A stretch of 64,000 bases of DNA from Gammaproteobacteria bacterium (lineage in GTDB: Bacteria; Pseudomonadota; Gammaproteobacteria; Pseudomonadales; Azotimanducaceae): the NCBI GenBank assembly GCA_026708185.1, contig JAPOVK010000037.1:21446-85445 (forward strand), given 5' to 3'. The position numbers and the translations under genes were made by a program. Every line of letters starts with the position of its first letter. Position 1 is the stretch's first letter. Below the pieces are notes generated by a model. It was not told the origin of the DNA. It did not search any database and worked only from the letters and a program-made list of their open reading frames with translations. Shown here piece after piece: positions 34,156 to 45,078 of the stretch.

Positions 34156-35607
34156 TCAGATGCGTCGCCTGGCGTCCAAGATCGCCCCGCGCACGGCCTC
34201 CGGGGCCGTCCCGCCGAAGTGCCGGCGAGCCGCGACCGAGCCCTCGAGGCTCAGCACGGCGTAGACGCTTGCGTCGATCGCGGGGCAAAGTTCCTTGAGC
34301 ACGGCGAACTCAAGGTCCGCCAACGCCCTGCCTCGCTCGATGGCGACGGCGACGGCCTTGCCGACGATGGCGTGTGCGTCGCGGAACGGCACGTCCTTGC
34401 GCACCAGGTAGTCCGCGAGGTCCGTCGCCGTGGCAAAGCCCTGTTCTGCGGCCGTACGCATGGCCGACGGATCGGGTTCCATCGCGGCGATGATCCCGGA
34501 GACCGCCTGCAGGCAGTCGAGCAGGGTGTCCGCGGTATCGAAAAGCGGCGGCTTGTCCTCCTGGTTGTCGCGGTTGTACGCGAGCGGCTGACTCTTCATC
34601 AACACCAGGAGGGCATTGAGGGCGCCGATGACACGCCCGCTCTTCCCGCGCACGAGTTCCGGCACGTCCGGGTTCTTCTTCTGCGGCATGATGCTCGAGC
34701 CGGTGCAGTAGCGATCCGGCAAGGTCACGAATCCCCACTGCGGCGACGACCACGCGACGAGCTCTTCGCACCATCGTGACAGGTGCACGGCGGTGATGCT
34801 TGCCGCCGCGCAGAACTCGAGGGCGAAGTCGCGGTCGCTGACGGCGTCCAGCGAGTTGGCCGCCGGGGCGTCGAAACCAAGCTCCTTGGCGGTCAGCGTG
34901 CGATCGACGGGAAAGCTCGTTCCCGCCAATGCGGCAGAGCCTAACGGCGAGATGTTGACCCGCTTGCGGCAGTCGCGGAAGCGCTCCCGGTCCCGGTGCG
35001 CCATCTCGAACCACGCCATCAGGTGGTGCGCGAACGTCACCGGTTGCGCGGTCTGCAAGTGCGTATAGCCGGGCATCACCGTTTCGGTGTGGGCATCGGC
35101 TAAGTCGGTCAGCCGGGTAAGAACCTCCGACAGCTGCGCGTCGACGTCGTCGACAGCCTCGCGCAACCACAGGCGGATGTCCGTCGCGACCTGGTCATTG
35201 CGCGAGCGGCCCGTGTGCAGCTTCTTGCCGGCTTCGCCGATGCGCTCGACGAGCCGCGACTCGATGTTCATGTGCACGTCCTCCAGCGCCGGGTCCCAGG
35301 AGAACGTGCCTTGTTCGATCTCGGTGCGGATGTCGGTCAGGCCGCCGACGATGGCGTCCCGCTCGGCGGCGGTGAGGACGCCGATGTCATGGAGCATGCG
35401 GGCGTGGGCCTGCGATCCCGCGATGTCCTGCCGGTAGAGGCGTTTATCGACGTCCACGGATGAGGTGAAGCGGGCGACGAACGCGTCCGTCGGCTCGGTG
35501 AAACGCCCACCCCACATCCTGTTCCCAACGTCGGGCTCGTTTGCAGGGGACGGGCTGGCAGCGTTGCGCGCGCGTTCGGCGTTGGTGGGGTTCTTTTCGT
35601 GCGGCAT
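34156..35607 (-). CDS. argH: Argininosuccinate lyase
   Basis: A 483-aa homotetrameric lyase splitting argininosuccinate to arginine and fumarate. Conserved blocks are [48 protein letters not shown], the family signature [20 protein letters not shown] (flexible loop with catalytic Ser) and [11 protein letters not shown]. The chosen ATG at 35607 adds about 30 low-complexity residues before the usual MWGGRF start; an internal ATG at 35517 would give the normal length, so the start is uncertain. It is the first gene of the minus-strand operon argH-lptM-lysA-dapF-DUF484-xerC-yigB and is divergent from hemC. Confidence 0.96.
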   Translation of the reverse strand: MPHEKNPTNAERARNAASPSPANEPDVGNRMWGGRFTEPTDAFVARFTSSVDVDKRLYRQDIAGSQAHARMLHDIGVLTAAERDAIVGGLTDIRTEIEQGTFSWDPALEDVHMNIESRLVERIGEAGKKLHTGRSRNDQVATDIRLWLREAVDDVDAQLSEVLTRLTDLADAHTETVMPGYTHLQTAQPVTFAHHLMAWFEMAHRDRERFRDCRKRVNISPLGSAALAGTSFPVDRTLTAKELGFDAPAANSLDAVSDRDFALEFCAAASITAVHLSRWCEELVAWSSPQWGFVTLPDRYCTGSSIMPQKKNPDVPELVRGKSGRVIGALNALLVLMKSQPLAYNRDNQEDKPPLFDTADTLLDCLQAVSGIIAAMEPDPSAMRTAAEQGFATATDLADYLVRKDVPFRDAHAIVGKAVAVAIERGRALADLEFAVLKELCPAIDASVYAVLSLEGSVAARRHFGGTAPEAVRGAILDARRRI

Positions 35608-35705
35608 CGTGGAAGCGCCGGAGGTCGGATGCGGGGCGGCGCGTTTTCGGCGAGTCTTGGATAGTATAGCGGCGCTTGAGAACCTTTGGATGCGGCTTCC
35701 CAGCC

Positions 35706-36632
35706 ATGCGCAGGATCCGGATCGCTACCCGTCGCAGCCGACTCGCCATGACGCAGACGCAGTTCGTCGCGTCCCTCCTGAAGGTCCGTGAGCCGGCGCT
35801 CCAGGTGGAACTTGTGAGAATCACCTCGCAAGGCGACCGCGACCAGTCGCCGTCCCTTGCGCAGGCGGGCGGCAAGAGTTCGTTCGTAGGCGCCCTTGAG
35901 GAGGCCGTGCGGGATGGCCGCGCCGACTTGGCCGTGCACAGCATGAAGGACGTTGCCGTGCGGGTACCGGACGAGTTCGCGCTGCATACATTCGGCCCCC
36001 GTGCCGACGTCCGCGATGCGTTGGTGGCCAACGGTACCGCCGTGGCACTCACCGCGTTGCCCTGCGGTGCTCGCGTGGGCACGGCGAGCATTCGGCGGCG
36101 AGCCCTGTTGCTGACACTGCGTCGCGACCTCGAGGTCGTACCCGTCCGGGGCAACGTGGACACGCGCCTCGACCGTCTCGATGCGGGCGGCTACCACGCC
36201 TTGCTGCTCGCCTGCGCCGGCTTGGACCGGTTGGGACTTGGCGAGCGGATCGGACAGCGCGTTGACGCGGGAGTCCTCGTTCCTGCTCCCGGACAGGGTG
36301 CCTTGGCCGTCGAGTACCTGGCCGGGCGCGAAGACCTCGACGCCTTGGTCCGCACCGGTGTGGACCGCGAGGTGGAACGCGCGGTCGCGGCGGAGCGGCA
36401 GGTGACTTGGCGGCTTGGTGCCGACTGCGCCATGCCATTCGGTGCCTTTTGCGCGGTGCGCGACGGCGAACTCGCGCTGACGACCGTTGCAGCCGACCCC
36501 GACGGCACGCGCATGCTGCGCGTCGAGCTAAGCGGCGACGACCCGGTGGCGCTCGGCGACGATGCGGCAGCGCGGTTGCGCAAACTCGGGGTCGGTGACC
36601 TGCTCGGCACTCGTGCCGATGACGACGGTTGA
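35706..36632 (+). CDS. hemC: Porphobilinogen deaminase (hydroxymethylbilane synthase)
   Basis: A 308-aa enzyme polymerising four porphobilinogens into hydroxymethylbilane. The ATG at 35706 gives [20 protein letters not shown]. Conserved blocks are [24 protein letters not shown] (catalytic Asp region), [23 protein letters not shown] and [12 protein letters not shown]. The dipyrromethane-cofactor cysteine lies in [12 protein letters not shown], a slightly unusual loop compared with GGCxxPxG. Its stop overlaps the hemD start as TGATG. The divergence point with argH is a natural promoter region, but only weak -10-like sequence (TAGTAT near 35662) was seen. Confidence 0.95.
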   Translation: MRRIRIATRRSRLAMTQTQFVASLLKVREPALQVELVRITSQGDRDQSPSLAQAGGKSSFVGALEEAVRDGRADLAVHSMKDVAVRVPDEFALHTFGPRADVRDALVANGTAVALTALPCGARVGTASIRRRALLLTLRRDLEVVPVRGNVDTRLDRLDAGGYHALLLACAGLDRLGLGERIGQRVDAGVLVPAPGQGALAVEYLAGREDLDALVRTGVDREVERAVAAERQVTWRLGADCAMPFGAFCAVRDGELALTTVAADPDGTRMLRVELSGDDPVALGDDAAARLRKLGVGDLLGTRADDDG

Positions 36633-37312
36633 TGCGGATCTGGGTGACCAGGACCGAGCCGGGCGCCAGCCGTTTGTCGCGACGACTGACCTGCGCCGGG
36701 CATGCCGTTCTCAACGCCCCGGTGCTGAACATCGAGGCCACGTCGAATGTTGCCCCGACAGGGTGCTTCGACTTCGTCCTGTTCGTATCCAGCCATGCCG
36801 TGGAGCGCGCCTTCGCGACCGGTTGGGGTCCTGCGCTTTCCCCAGGGGTCGCCGCCGGAATCGGCAGGTCGGCGGAGATCGCATTGCACAGGCGAGGCAT
36901 CCGAACGAGGCTTTGCGGCGTGGCCGATGCTGCGGCGGTGACGCGCGCGCTGGTGACACCGCCGCCGCGGACCTTGGTCGTCAAGGGCGAAGGCGGGCGC
37001 GATGTCGTGCAGAATTGGGTGCGCTCGCATGGCGCATCCGCCGCGGAGTGGGACGTCTACAGGCGCGTGCCCGCGAAACCGGTTCTCGACGACGAGCGCA
37101 TCGATGCCATCGTCGCGGCGAGCGGTGACGGCTTGCGCGAGATCGCGGAAATCTGGTTCGCCGGCGGGCGCGGCGGCAGTGTCCACCTGCTGGTGCCGTC
37201 GTCGCGGGTGGCGGGTCTCGCCGTCGCCTGCGGGTTCGACAACGCCGTCGTGACCGCTGGTGCCGCGGACGACGCCGTCGTGGCGGCGCTTCTGAAGCTG
37301 CGGGAGGGTTGA
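36632..37312 (+). CDS. hemD: Uroporphyrinogen-III synthase
   Basis: A 226-aa HemD that closes and inverts ring D of hydroxymethylbilane to give uroporphyrinogen III. The family is poorly conserved; assignment rests on the start [19 protein letters not shown], the bilobed pattern with FDFVLFVSSHAVERAF, VAAGIGRSAEIAL and LVVKGEGGRDVVQNWV (typically GxxGR), plus position between hemC and hemX. The ATG at 36632 overlaps the hemC stop. It is followed after 1 nt by the TTG start of hemX. The length is slightly short for the family (about 250). Confidence 0.9.
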   Translation: MRIWVTRTEPGASRLSRRLTCAGHAVLNAPVLNIEATSNVAPTGCFDFVLFVSSHAVERAFATGWGPALSPGVAAGIGRSAEIALHRRGIRTRLCGVADAAAVTRALVTPPPRTLVVKGEGGRDVVQNWVRSHGASAAEWDVYRRVPAKPVLDDERIDAIVAASGDGLREIAEIWFAGGRGGSVHLLVPSSRVAGLAVACGFDNAVVTAGAADDAVVAALLKLREG

Positions 37313-37313
37313 G

Positions 37314-38393
37314 TTGGCGGAATTCGAGGACATCGACACACCGACCCCCGAGCCGCGCACGGCGCCCGTGCCGCGTGCGCCCCGCCGCGGCCTGGGGTTG
37401 TTGGCTTGTGTGCTGGCGTTGGCGGCGTTGGCGTGCAGCGGCTACCTCTATTGGCAACTTGTTTGGAGGGCTGGCGACGATATCGACGCGCGCTTCGCCG
37501 AGCTTGAGGCCGAAGTCGCTCGCGAAAGGAACGAGCGCGCTGCCACGGACGAAGCGGCGCGCGCCGAGCGCGAGCAACTCGCCGACGACTTGGCCGCGCA
37601 GGTGCAGGTGCTCGCGACCACGCGCGCAGCCCAGGCGCGGTCGACAGCCGCCAAAACCGTGCCTGCTTCGGTCGTGCCGCGAGATTGGCAACTTGCGGAG
37701 GTCGAGTACCTGCTTCGCCTCGCCAACATGCGCGTGCGCCTGGAACGCGATGCCGACGGTGCGACGGACGTGCTCTCGGCCGCCGATGAGATCCTCGCGC
37801 GGATCGACGACTTCGCCTTCCACGAAGTGCGCAGGTTGTTGGCTGACGAGACGGCGTCCCTGCGTGCTTTCGAGGGGGCCGATGTGGCGGGGTTGTACTT
37901 GCGGCTCGAGGCGGCCAAGGGCTTGATCGATCAGTTGCCGTTGCGGCTCCCGGAATACGTCGGCGGTGCCGACGAGCGGGACCGTGACGATGGAGGATCG
38001 GCGGGCGCGCCACCAGACGACGAACGCTCGCTTTTCGAAGCGCTGCTCGCGCGCGCGGACGGCCTGGTTCGTTTCCGCCGCCACGACCTCGACGCGCGCC
38101 GCCCGTTGTTGCCAGCGAACGAGGTGGAGGAACTCGAACGACACCTGCGCTTGGCCTTGGACCGGGCGCAACTCGCCGCCTTGCGCCGCGACCAGGCGAT
38201 CTTCACCGCCAGTCTGTCGGCCGCTCGCGACACCCTGGACGCGTTCGTGGACCCGACCCGGGACGCGGCCGCCGCACTGGGCACGGAAATCGAGGCGCTG
38301 CTCGCCATGGATCTCGCGAAGCCCCTGCCGGACATCTCCGGCTCGCTGACCGAACTCCGGGACCTTCGCCAGGTCACGGCCGAAGACGGCTGA
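37314..38393 (+). CDS. hemX: HemX-like membrane protein
   Basis: A 359-aa protein of the proteobacterial HemX family, encoded after hemD in gammaproteobacteria. It has a short Pro-rich cytoplasmic N-terminus, one membrane helix (LGLLACVLALAALACSGYLYW, about residues 27-47), a predicted coiled coil (about 55-110, rich in Ala, Glu and Arg), and then the conserved QLAEVEYLLRLANMRVRLERDAD region. Despite the old name uroporphyrin-III C-methyltransferase, no methyltransferase motif is present; the role may be scaffolding of haem synthesis. The start is TTG with GGGAGGG upstream. The stop overlaps hemY as TGATG. Confidence 0.92.
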   Translation: MAEFEDIDTPTPEPRTAPVPRAPRRGLGLLACVLALAALACSGYLYWQLVWRAGDDIDARFAELEAEVARERNERAATDEAARAEREQLADDLAAQVQVLATTRAAQARSTAAKTVPASVVPRDWQLAEVEYLLRLANMRVRLERDADGATDVLSAADEILARIDDFAFHEVRRLLADETASLRAFEGADVAGLYLRLEAAKGLIDQLPLRLPEYVGGADERDRDDGGSAGAPPDDERSLFEALLARADGLVRFRRHDLDARRPLLPANEVEELERHLRLALDRAQLAALRRDQAIFTASLSAARDTLDAFVDPTRDAAAALGTEIEALLAMDLAKPLPDISGSLTELRDLRQVTAEDG

Positions 38394-39577
38394 TGTTTTT
38401 CTGGCTCGTCCTGTTGGCCGCCGCCTTGGCGGTAGGTGGCTTGTTGGCGGCGGCGATGCTGCACGACCCGGGTTACGTCCTGGTGGCGTACGGCGGCATC
38501 ACCTTGGAGACCAGCTTGTGGCTTGCGCTCGGCGCCCTGGTCGCATTGTGGCTGACTGTTGCCGTCGTGGCCTCGCTGATTCGACGCTCTCGGGCTGGCG
38601 GTACGCGATTGGCGGGCTGGGTGCGTCTACGCCGATCGACGGCGGTTCGCACGCGGTCCGTCCAGGGAGCGATGCTCTTGGCCGAGCAGCGCTGGCGCGA
38701 TGCCGAACAGGTCTTGCTCGAGGCGGCGGAGAAAGGCGACGCCGGGCTCGCCGACTATCTCGGTGCGGCCCGGGCGGCCAACGCCGGGAACCGGTTCGAA
38801 CAGCGCGACCGCATACTCGACCAAGCCAAGACCGCTCTGCCCGAGGCGTCGTTCGCGGTCGACCTCGTCCGCTCGGAACTGCAGCAGCAGGGCGGCCAGT
38901 GGCGACGCAGCGTCGCGACGCTGGAAGCGTTGCGCGGCCAGGCCCCCCGCCATCCGGTCGTCCTCATGCGCCTGTTCGGAGCCCACAAGGCGCTCGCGGA
39001 CTGGCAGGCGGTCGCCGACCTCGCGAACGCGCTGCCGACAGAGGCGGGCGCGGATCTCGACACGGTGCAGGTGGCTGTCTGGCGAGCCCGGCTCGGTAGT
39101 TCCCAGCATAGCGGCGACAGCTCGCTGCACGTCCGAAACACGTGGAAGGCGATGCCGAAGCGGCTGCACGACAACGAGGAACTGTTGCTCGAATACGCGG
39201 AATTGGCGGCGCCGACCGATGCCGAGGCGGCCTTGCGCCAAGGACTGCAGCGACATTGGCGGGCATCGTGGGTGCGCCGCTACGGCACGCTTGCCGGCGA
39301 TGTCGCCAAGCGACGCAAGGAGGCGGGGAGCTGGCTCGCCGCCCATCCCGGGGACGCCGACCTCCAACTCACGTTGGGTCGCCTGGCAGTCGCCGACGGC
39401 GACGTCGATCAAGCACGGACACACTTCGAGGCCAGCTTGCAGGCCCGGCGGGATGCCGAGACGTTGGTTGAATTGGCGGGTCTAGCCGACGAGTCTGGCG
39501 ATCAGGCTCTGGCCAATGGCTACTACCGCGAAGCGCTGGAGAACAGTCGGGCCTTAAGCGCCCGTGCGCAGGCCTAG
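38393..39577 (+). CDS. hemY: HemY-like TPR membrane protein
   Basis: A 394-aa proteobacterial HemY (not protoporphyrinogen oxidase of Gram-positives). Two N-terminal membrane helices (residues 3-22 and 42-62) surround [19 protein letters not shown], the family signature. The rest is a periplasmic or cytoplasmic helical TPR-like array with [20 protein letters not shown] and [20 protein letters not shown]. The function is unproven; it is linked to haem biosynthesis by constant position after hemX. The stop overlaps the convergent rho gene stop by 4 nt. Confidence 0.92.
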   Translation: MFFWLVLLAAALAVGGLLAAAMLHDPGYVLVAYGGITLETSLWLALGALVALWLTVAVVASLIRRSRAGGTRLAGWVRLRRSTAVRTRSVQGAMLLAEQRWRDAEQVLLEAAEKGDAGLADYLGAARAANAGNRFEQRDRILDQAKTALPEASFAVDLVRSELQQQGGQWRRSVATLEALRGQAPRHPVVLMRLFGAHKALADWQAVADLANALPTEAGADLDTVQVAVWRARLGSSQHSGDSSLHVRNTWKAMPKRLHDNEELLLEYAELAAPTDAEAALRQGLQRHWRASWVRRYGTLAGDVAKRRKEAGSWLAAHPGDADLQLTLGRLAVADGDVDQARTHFEASLQARRDAETLVELAGLADESGDQALANGYYREALENSRALSARAQA

Positions 39578-40836
39578 CGTCCCCGCATCGACGAGAAGAA
39601 CTGCTCGTTCGTCTTGGTTTCCTTGAGCTTGTCGACCATGAACTCGATGGCGGCGATGTCGTCCATGTCGTGCAGGAGCTTACGCAGGATCCAGACGCGC
39701 TGCAGTTCGTCCTCGGGCAGAAGTCGCTCCTCGCGCCGGGTGCCGGACCGGCGGATATTGATGGCCGGCCAAACGCGTTTCTCGGCGATCTTCCGCTCGA
39801 GGTGGATTTCCAAGTTGCCGCGGCCCTTGAACTCCTCGTAGATCACCTCGTCCATCTTCGAGCCCGTGTCGATCAACGCGGTGGCGATGATCGACAGGCT
39901 CCCGCCTTCCACGAAGTTGCGCGCGGCGCCGTAGAAGCGCTTGGGCCGCTCCAGCGCATTGGCGTCCACGCCCCCGGTCAACACCTTGCCGGACGACGGC
40001 ACGATCGTGTTGTAGGCACGTGCCAGGCGGGTGATGGAGTCGAGCAGGATGACGACGTCCTTTTGGTGCTCGACGAGGCGCTTGGCCTTCTCGATGACCA
40101 TCTCCGCGACCTGCACGTGCCGCGACGGGGGCTCGTCGAACGTGCTTGCCACGACCTCGCCGCGGACCATGCGGCGCATGTCCGTCACCTCCTCGGGGCG
40201 CTCGTCGATCAACAGCACGATCAGCACGACGTCGGGGTTGTTGGCGGCGATGGAGTCGGCGATGTTCTGCAGCATCAGGGTCTTGCCGGCCTTCGGCGGT
40301 GAGACGATCAGGGCTCGCTGACCCTTGCCGATCGGTGCGATCAGATCCACGATCCGGGACGACAGGTCCTGGGTCGTTCCGTTGCCGCGTTCCAGCGTGA
40401 GGCGTTCGTCGGGGAAGTCCGGTGTCAGGTTCTCGAAGAGGATCTTCTGCTTCTTGGAGTTCGGCTCGCTGAAGTTGACCTCGTCGATCTTGAGTAGCGC
40501 GAAGTAACGCTCTCCGCCGCCCTTGGGTGGTCTGATCTTGCCGGCGATGCCGTCGCCCGTGCGCAGGTTGAAGCGCCGGATCTGGTTCTGCGAGACGTAG
40601 ATGTCGTCCGGACCGGCGAGGTACGAGCCGTCGGCGGAGCGCAGGAAGCCGAATCCGTCGGGCAGGATTTCGAGGGTCCCTTCGCCGTAGATGTCGTCGC
40701 CGTTGGTGGCCTGCTTGCGCAGGATGGCGGCGACGACTTCGTTCTTGCGCGATCGCGCAAGGTTGTCGAGGCCCATGCCGCGGGCCATTTCGACGAGTTC
40801 GCCGACGGGTTTGCGTTTCAGGTCTGTGAGGTTCAT
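39574..40836 (-). CDS. rho: Transcription termination factor Rho
   Basis: A 420-aa hexameric RNA helicase ending untranslated transcripts. The ATG at 40836 gives [20 protein letters not shown]. Domains are the N-terminal helix bundle (1-47), the RNA-binding cold-shock domain (about 48-125, with [22 protein letters not shown] as landmark), and the RecA-like ATPase with Walker [14 protein letters not shown], Walker [18 protein letters not shown]-loop TGGVDANAL and R-loop [10 protein letters not shown]. In-frame codons upstream to 40983 are not part of the protein. trxA lies upstream on the same strand, the standard trxA-rho pair; the 165-nt gap between them may hold the rho leader. Confidence 0.98.
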   Translation of the reverse strand: MNLTDLKRKPVGELVEMARGMGLDNLARSRKNEVVAAILRKQATNGDDIYGEGTLEILPDGFGFLRSADGSYLAGPDDIYVSQNQIRRFNLRTGDGIAGKIRPPKGGGERYFALLKIDEVNFSEPNSKKQKILFENLTPDFPDERLTLERGNGTTQDLSSRIVDLIAPIGKGQRALIVSPPKAGKTLMLQNIADSIAANNPDVVLIVLLIDERPEEVTDMRRMVRGEVVASTFDEPPSRHVQVAEMVIEKAKRLVEHQKDVVILLDSITRLARAYNTIVPSSGKVLTGGVDANALERPKRFYGAARNFVEGGSLSIIATALIDTGSKMDEVIYEEFKGRGNLEIHLERKIAEKRVWPAINIRRSGTRREERLLPEDELQRVWILRKLLHDMDDIAAIEFMVDKLKETKTNEQFFSSMRGR

Positions 40837-41001
40837 GGCGGGTCTTTCAGTGCTTCGGGGGCTGGCTCGATCGGCCGGGGGGCGCGTGGAGGGGCGCGTA
40901 CCTTGGGAGTCTGGGTGGGAGCCGGCAGCGTTCGATCGCGCCGTGGCGGATGACTTTAACACCGGGGAATCGACCGCGTCCACTTACCGCGGATGACGCG
41001 G

Positions 41002-41328
41002 CTAGATGTTGCTGTCGAGGAACGCCGCGAGTTGCGACTTGGACAGCGCGCCAACCTTGGTCGCCTCGACTTCGCCGTTGCGGAACAGCATCAGGGTGGG
41101 GATGCCGCGAATGCCGTACTTGGGTGGCGTTTGCGCATTGGCGTCGATGTCGAGCTTGCATACTTGGACGCGGTCCGAGTACTCCTCCGCGATCTCCTCG
41201 AGGATCGGGGCGATCATCTTGCACGGTCCGCACCACTCGGCCCAGTAGTCGACGAGTACGGGTTTGTCGGCACCGAGGACTTTGTCGTTCCAGTCGGCAT
41301 CGGTGACGTGTTGAATATGATCCGACAT
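41002..41328 (-). CDS. trxA: Thioredoxin 1
   Basis: A 108-aa cytoplasmic thiol-disulfide oxidoreductase. The active site [15 protein letters not shown] is perfect, the cis-Pro is in RGIPTLMLF, and the start [18 protein letters not shown] and overall length are typical of gammaproteobacterial TrxA. An AGGAGAG precedes the ATG. It lies 165 nt upstream of rho on the same strand. Confidence 0.98.
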   Translation of the reverse strand: MSDHIQHVTDADWNDKVLGADKPVLVDYWAEWCGPCKMIAPILEEIAEEYSDRVQVCKLDIDANAQTPPKYGIRGIPTLMLFRNGEVEATKVGALSKSQLAAFLDSNI

Positions 41329-41431
41329 TGCGGCTCTCCTTGACGAATGGATCGTGAGGTTGGCGTGCGATCTGCGTTGGACGAACGGCGCTTGAAACGC
41401 TATAGCGGCGACCTCAAGTCGGACACATAAG

Positions 41432-41459
41432 AGTTCGCGGTCACCGTTCCTCGCGAACT
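41432..41459. repeat. Inverted repeat between trxA and hemB
   Basis: Arms AGTTCGCG (41432-41439) and CGCGAACT (41452-41459) with a 12-nt loop lie in the 186-bp gap between the trxA start and the hemB stop, which are on the same strand. The complement strand reads hairpin then weak A/T sequence. It may be the hemB terminator or an operator for trxA; neither is proven. Confidence 0.4.
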
Positions 41460-41514
41460 ATAAGCAAAACCGGCGGTGGACCGCAACGCGTGGAAATCCC
41501 CGTGCCGCTCGCCC

Positions 41515-42504
<990 letters not shown>

Positions 42505-42611
42505 CTACCAAACGAGGTTGAGCAGCGTGCCGGCTGGCGCGGCGTTGCCGCTTGCATTCTGTGGCGCAACGCTCTTGACTTACGCGTTCGTCTCTCGCGA
42601 TGGACCCTTTG

Positions 42612-43889
42612 ATGAAGTTCGGCATTTTCTACGAGCACCAACTGCCGCGGCCGTGGACCGACGGTGAGGAACAGAAGCTCTTCAACGACGCCCTGGAGCA
42701 GGTGGAGGTCGCCGACCGGCTCGGGATCGACTTCGCCTGGGAGGTGGAGCATCACTTCCTCGAGGAGTATTCGCACTCATCGGCGCCGGAGGTCTTCCTG
42801 GCGGCGTGTTCGCAACGCACCAAGAACATCCGCTTGGGCCACGGTATCCGCCAGGTCATTCCGGAATACAACCACCCGGCGCGGACGGCGGAGGTGATCG
42901 CGACGCTCGACCTCGTGTCGAACGGTCGCGTGGAGTTCGGCACCGGCGAGTCGTCCGCCGAACTCGAACTCGGCGGCTTCCGCATCCCGGTGGAGCGCAA
43001 GCGCAAGATCTTCATGGAAGCCGTGGAGCAGATCTGCAACATGCTGGCGATGGATCCGTACCCGGGCTACAAGGGCCAGTACTTCGAGATGCCGTGCCGC
43101 AACATCGTGCCGAAGCCCGTCCAGCGTCCGCATCCGCCGCTGTGGGTGGCGTGCTCGCAGCGCGAGACGATCCGCATGGCGGCCCGTCTCGGCATCGGCG
43201 CCCTGACCTTCGCCTTCGTCGACCCCGCCGAGGCCACCGAGTGGGTCGACGAGTACTACGGCATCATCAAGAGCGAGGCATGCGTGCCGATCGGCCACGC
43301 CATCAATCCGAACATCTGCATGGTGTCGAGCTTCTCCTGTCACCAGGATCGCGAAGAGGCCGTCCGCCGGGGTCTCGACGGCTTCGAGTTCTTCGGTTTC
43401 GCGCTCGGCAGCCTGTATGCCTTCGGCGAGCACAAGCCAGGCCGGACGAACCTCTGGCAGCAGTTCGAAGGACTCAAGCAGAGCCGCCAGGAGCCCCAGG
43501 ACATCACCCAGGCGCTCTCGGGCAGCCGGGGCGGGATCGGCACGCCCGACGACCTCCGGGAACACCTGCTCAAGTTCGAAGAGCGGGGCGTCGACCAGGT
43601 GACCTTCATCCAGCAGGCGGGCCGGAACCGCCATGAGCACATCTGCGAGTCGCTGGAGCTGTTCGCCGCCGAGGTGATGCCGGAGTTCAAGGAACGCGAA
43701 GCCGAGCGCGAACGGCGCAAGATGGAGGAACTCGCGCCCTACCTGGAGGCGGCGATGGCCCGCAAGGCGAACATGCCGCAACTGGCCGACAGCGACATCC
43801 CGGTGTTCAAGTCGCTGGGGCGCAAGGTTTCGGAGGAGTCCGAGCAGGAGAGTTCGATCTACGAGCAGCCCGCGAAAGCGGCTGGATAG
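42612..43889 (+). CDS. Luciferase-like (LLM) flavin-dependent monooxygenase
   Basis: A 425-aa bacterial-luciferase-family oxidoreductase using reduced flavin (FMNH2 or F420H2) and O2. MKFGIFYEHQLPRPW is the usual beta-strand-1 start, and ATG at 42612 is preferred over ATG at 42600 (4 residues more). TIM-barrel landmarks are FAWEVEHHFLEEYSHSSAPE, TKNIRLGHGIRQVIPEYNHP, GRVEFGTGES, PLWVACSQRETIRMAARLG and RGGIGTPDDLREHLLKFEERG. The C-terminal 60 residues are charged and probably helical. It is divergent from hemB across about 105 bp. The substrate is unknown; relatives oxidise alkanes, long-chain aldehydes or nitrilotriacetate. Confidence 0.93.
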   Translation: MKFGIFYEHQLPRPWTDGEEQKLFNDALEQVEVADRLGIDFAWEVEHHFLEEYSHSSAPEVFLAACSQRTKNIRLGHGIRQVIPEYNHPARTAEVIATLDLVSNGRVEFGTGESSAELELGGFRIPVERKRKIFMEAVEQICNMLAMDPYPGYKGQYFEMPCRNIVPKPVQRPHPPLWVACSQRETIRMAARLGIGALTFAFVDPAEATEWVDEYYGIIKSEACVPIGHAINPNICMVSSFSCHQDREEAVRRGLDGFEFFGFALGSLYAFGEHKPGRTNLWQQFEGLKQSRQEPQDITQALSGSRGGIGTPDDLREHLLKFEERGVDQVTFIQQAGRNRHEHICESLELFAAEVMPEFKEREAERERRKMEELAPYLEAAMARKANMPQLADSDIPVFKSLGRKVSEESEQESSIYEQPAKAAG

Positions 43890-43899
43890 CCCCAGCTCT

Positions 43900-43934
43900 G
43901 CCATGCGCGCCGACGCCGGACAGGTGCGCATGGC
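43900..43934. repeat. 9-bp inverted repeat between LLM and sigma genes
   Basis: Perfect arms GCCATGCGC (43900-43908) and GCGCATGGC (43926-43934) with a 17-nt loop lie in the 107-bp gap before the ECF sigma gene, just beyond the monooxygenase stop. It may end the upstream transcript or be an operator for the sigma operon; there is no clear T-run. Confidence 0.4.
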
Positions 43935-43996
43935 TCGCTGAACGCACCGGGCAGATTCGGCGCGACCTTTTCGGGTGCTGGGGCATCTAACCCGAC

Positions 43997-44581
43997 ATGT
44001 CCCGGTTTGGTGACATCCGACTCGATGCGGCGATCGTCCGCCGGCTGATGCGCGGCGAGCGCAAGGCCCAGGAGATCGTCTACCGGGCCTACGCGAACCC
44101 CGTCTACACGATGGCGCGGCGGATGCTGCGCGATCCGGGCCTCGCCGAGGAGGCGACGCAGGACACCTTCGTCGACGTCCTGACCGGTGCGGCCAAGCTC
44201 GAGCGCGTGGAGGCGCTCAGTGGGTGGATCCGGACCATTGCGGTCAATCAGTGCCTGATGCGCCTGCGTTCGCCGTGGCATCGGCGCCGAGACGACTTGG
44301 CCGACGATGAGCCGACGGCCGATTTGAGCCTGGGTCGGGCCATCGACATCGACCAGGCCTTGGGCCGCCTTTCCGGGAAAGCGCGCATGGTGGTGTGGCT
44401 GCACTGCATCGAGGGCTATACCCACGACGAGATCGCGGCCGCGTTCGGGCGTTCGCCGAGCTTCTCGAAATCACAATTGGCACGCGCCTACCGCGTGCTT
44501 GCCGAACACTGCCGTCCGGTCGTCGACGGCGCAGAGCGAGGAACGGGAGATGAGCGATCACGAGCCGCGTGCGCCGTCTGA
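43997..44581 (+). CDS. ECF-type RNA polymerase sigma factor
   Basis: A 194-aa sigma-70 family protein with only regions 2 and 4. Region 2 covers about residues 22-85 (RKAQEIVYRAYANPVYTMAR, LAEEATQDTFVDVL, GWIRTIAVNQCLMRLRS). Region 4 covers about 115-168 (LSGKARMVVWLHCIEGYTHDEIAAAFG, then SKSQLARAYRVL as recognition helix). Such factors direct polymerase to stress or envelope regulons and are usually held by an anti-sigma encoded next. The next gene overlaps by 32 nt and encodes a single-pass membrane protein, fitting that scheme. The trigger is unknown. Confidence 0.94.
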   Translation: MSRFGDIRLDAAIVRRLMRGERKAQEIVYRAYANPVYTMARRMLRDPGLAEEATQDTFVDVLTGAAKLERVEALSGWIRTIAVNQCLMRLRSPWHRRRDDLADDEPTADLSLGRAIDIDQALGRLSGKARMVVWLHCIEGYTHDEIAAAFGRSPSFSKSQLARAYRVLAEHCRPVVDGAERGTGDERSRAACAV

Positions 44582-45065
44582 CGCCCCCGGCGAGGCCGAG
44601 GTCAATGAGGCGCTCAACGCGTTGCCGGAACTGGGCGCGCCGGATCGTCTCTGGGACGGCGTCCGCCGGCGCATCGACGCGGCGCCCGCTAAGCGGCCGC
44701 GGCGAGGGTTCGCGCCCGTGGCCGTTGCCGCGAGCGTGCTGCTCGCGGCGGCGCTCGGCGTTCTGCTCGCCATCGAGCCCGCGAACAGGGCTACGGCCCC
44801 GGACATCACGGCGTTGCTGGAACGCTCCCGCGCCGTCGAGGCTGAGCGGCGTGCTACGCCGGTCGTGCTCTCGCCGAGCGGGGTCGAGCGCGTCCTGCAG
44901 GTTCGCATCGGCGGCATCGATGCGCTGCTCAACGAACAGTTGCTGCAAGGAACAGATCCGGGCGCGCGGCAGGCGTTGCTGCGCGAGCGGGTCGAACTGA
45001 TGGAAGACTTGAAACATATCGAACGCTACCGCCGGAACGAGCTGTTCCAGCAGGCGGTGTTCTAG
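44550..45065 (+). CDS. Single-pass membrane protein, putative anti-sigma factor
   Basis: A 171-aa protein without a recognised family. The start MSDHEPRAPSDAPGEAEVNE follows GAACGGGAG. The cytoplasmic N-terminal part (about residues 1-55, acidic then LPELGAPDRLWDGVRRRID) is followed by one membrane helix (FAPVAVAASVLLAAALGVLL, about 58-77) and a periplasmic C-terminal helix-rich part. The layout (sigma-binding tail inside, sensor outside) and overlap with the sigma gene argue for an anti-sigma factor. The zinc motif HxxxCxxC is absent. It lies 13 nt before the PDZ gene in the same operon. The role is inferred from context. Confidence 0.75.
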   Translation: MSDHEPRAPSDAPGEAEVNEALNALPELGAPDRLWDGVRRRIDAAPAKRPRRGFAPVAVAASVLLAAALGVLLAIEPANRATAPDITALLERSRAVEAERRATPVVLSPSGVERVLQVRIGGIDALLNEQLLQGTDPGARQALLRERVELMEDLKHIERYRRNELFQQAVF

Positions 45066-45078
45066 AGGAGAGTAAACG

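Noticed and set aside
36049..37360. Minus-strand open frames antisense to hemC/hemD
   Set aside because: No domain; hemC and hemD on the plus strand are well supported by motifs and overlaps.
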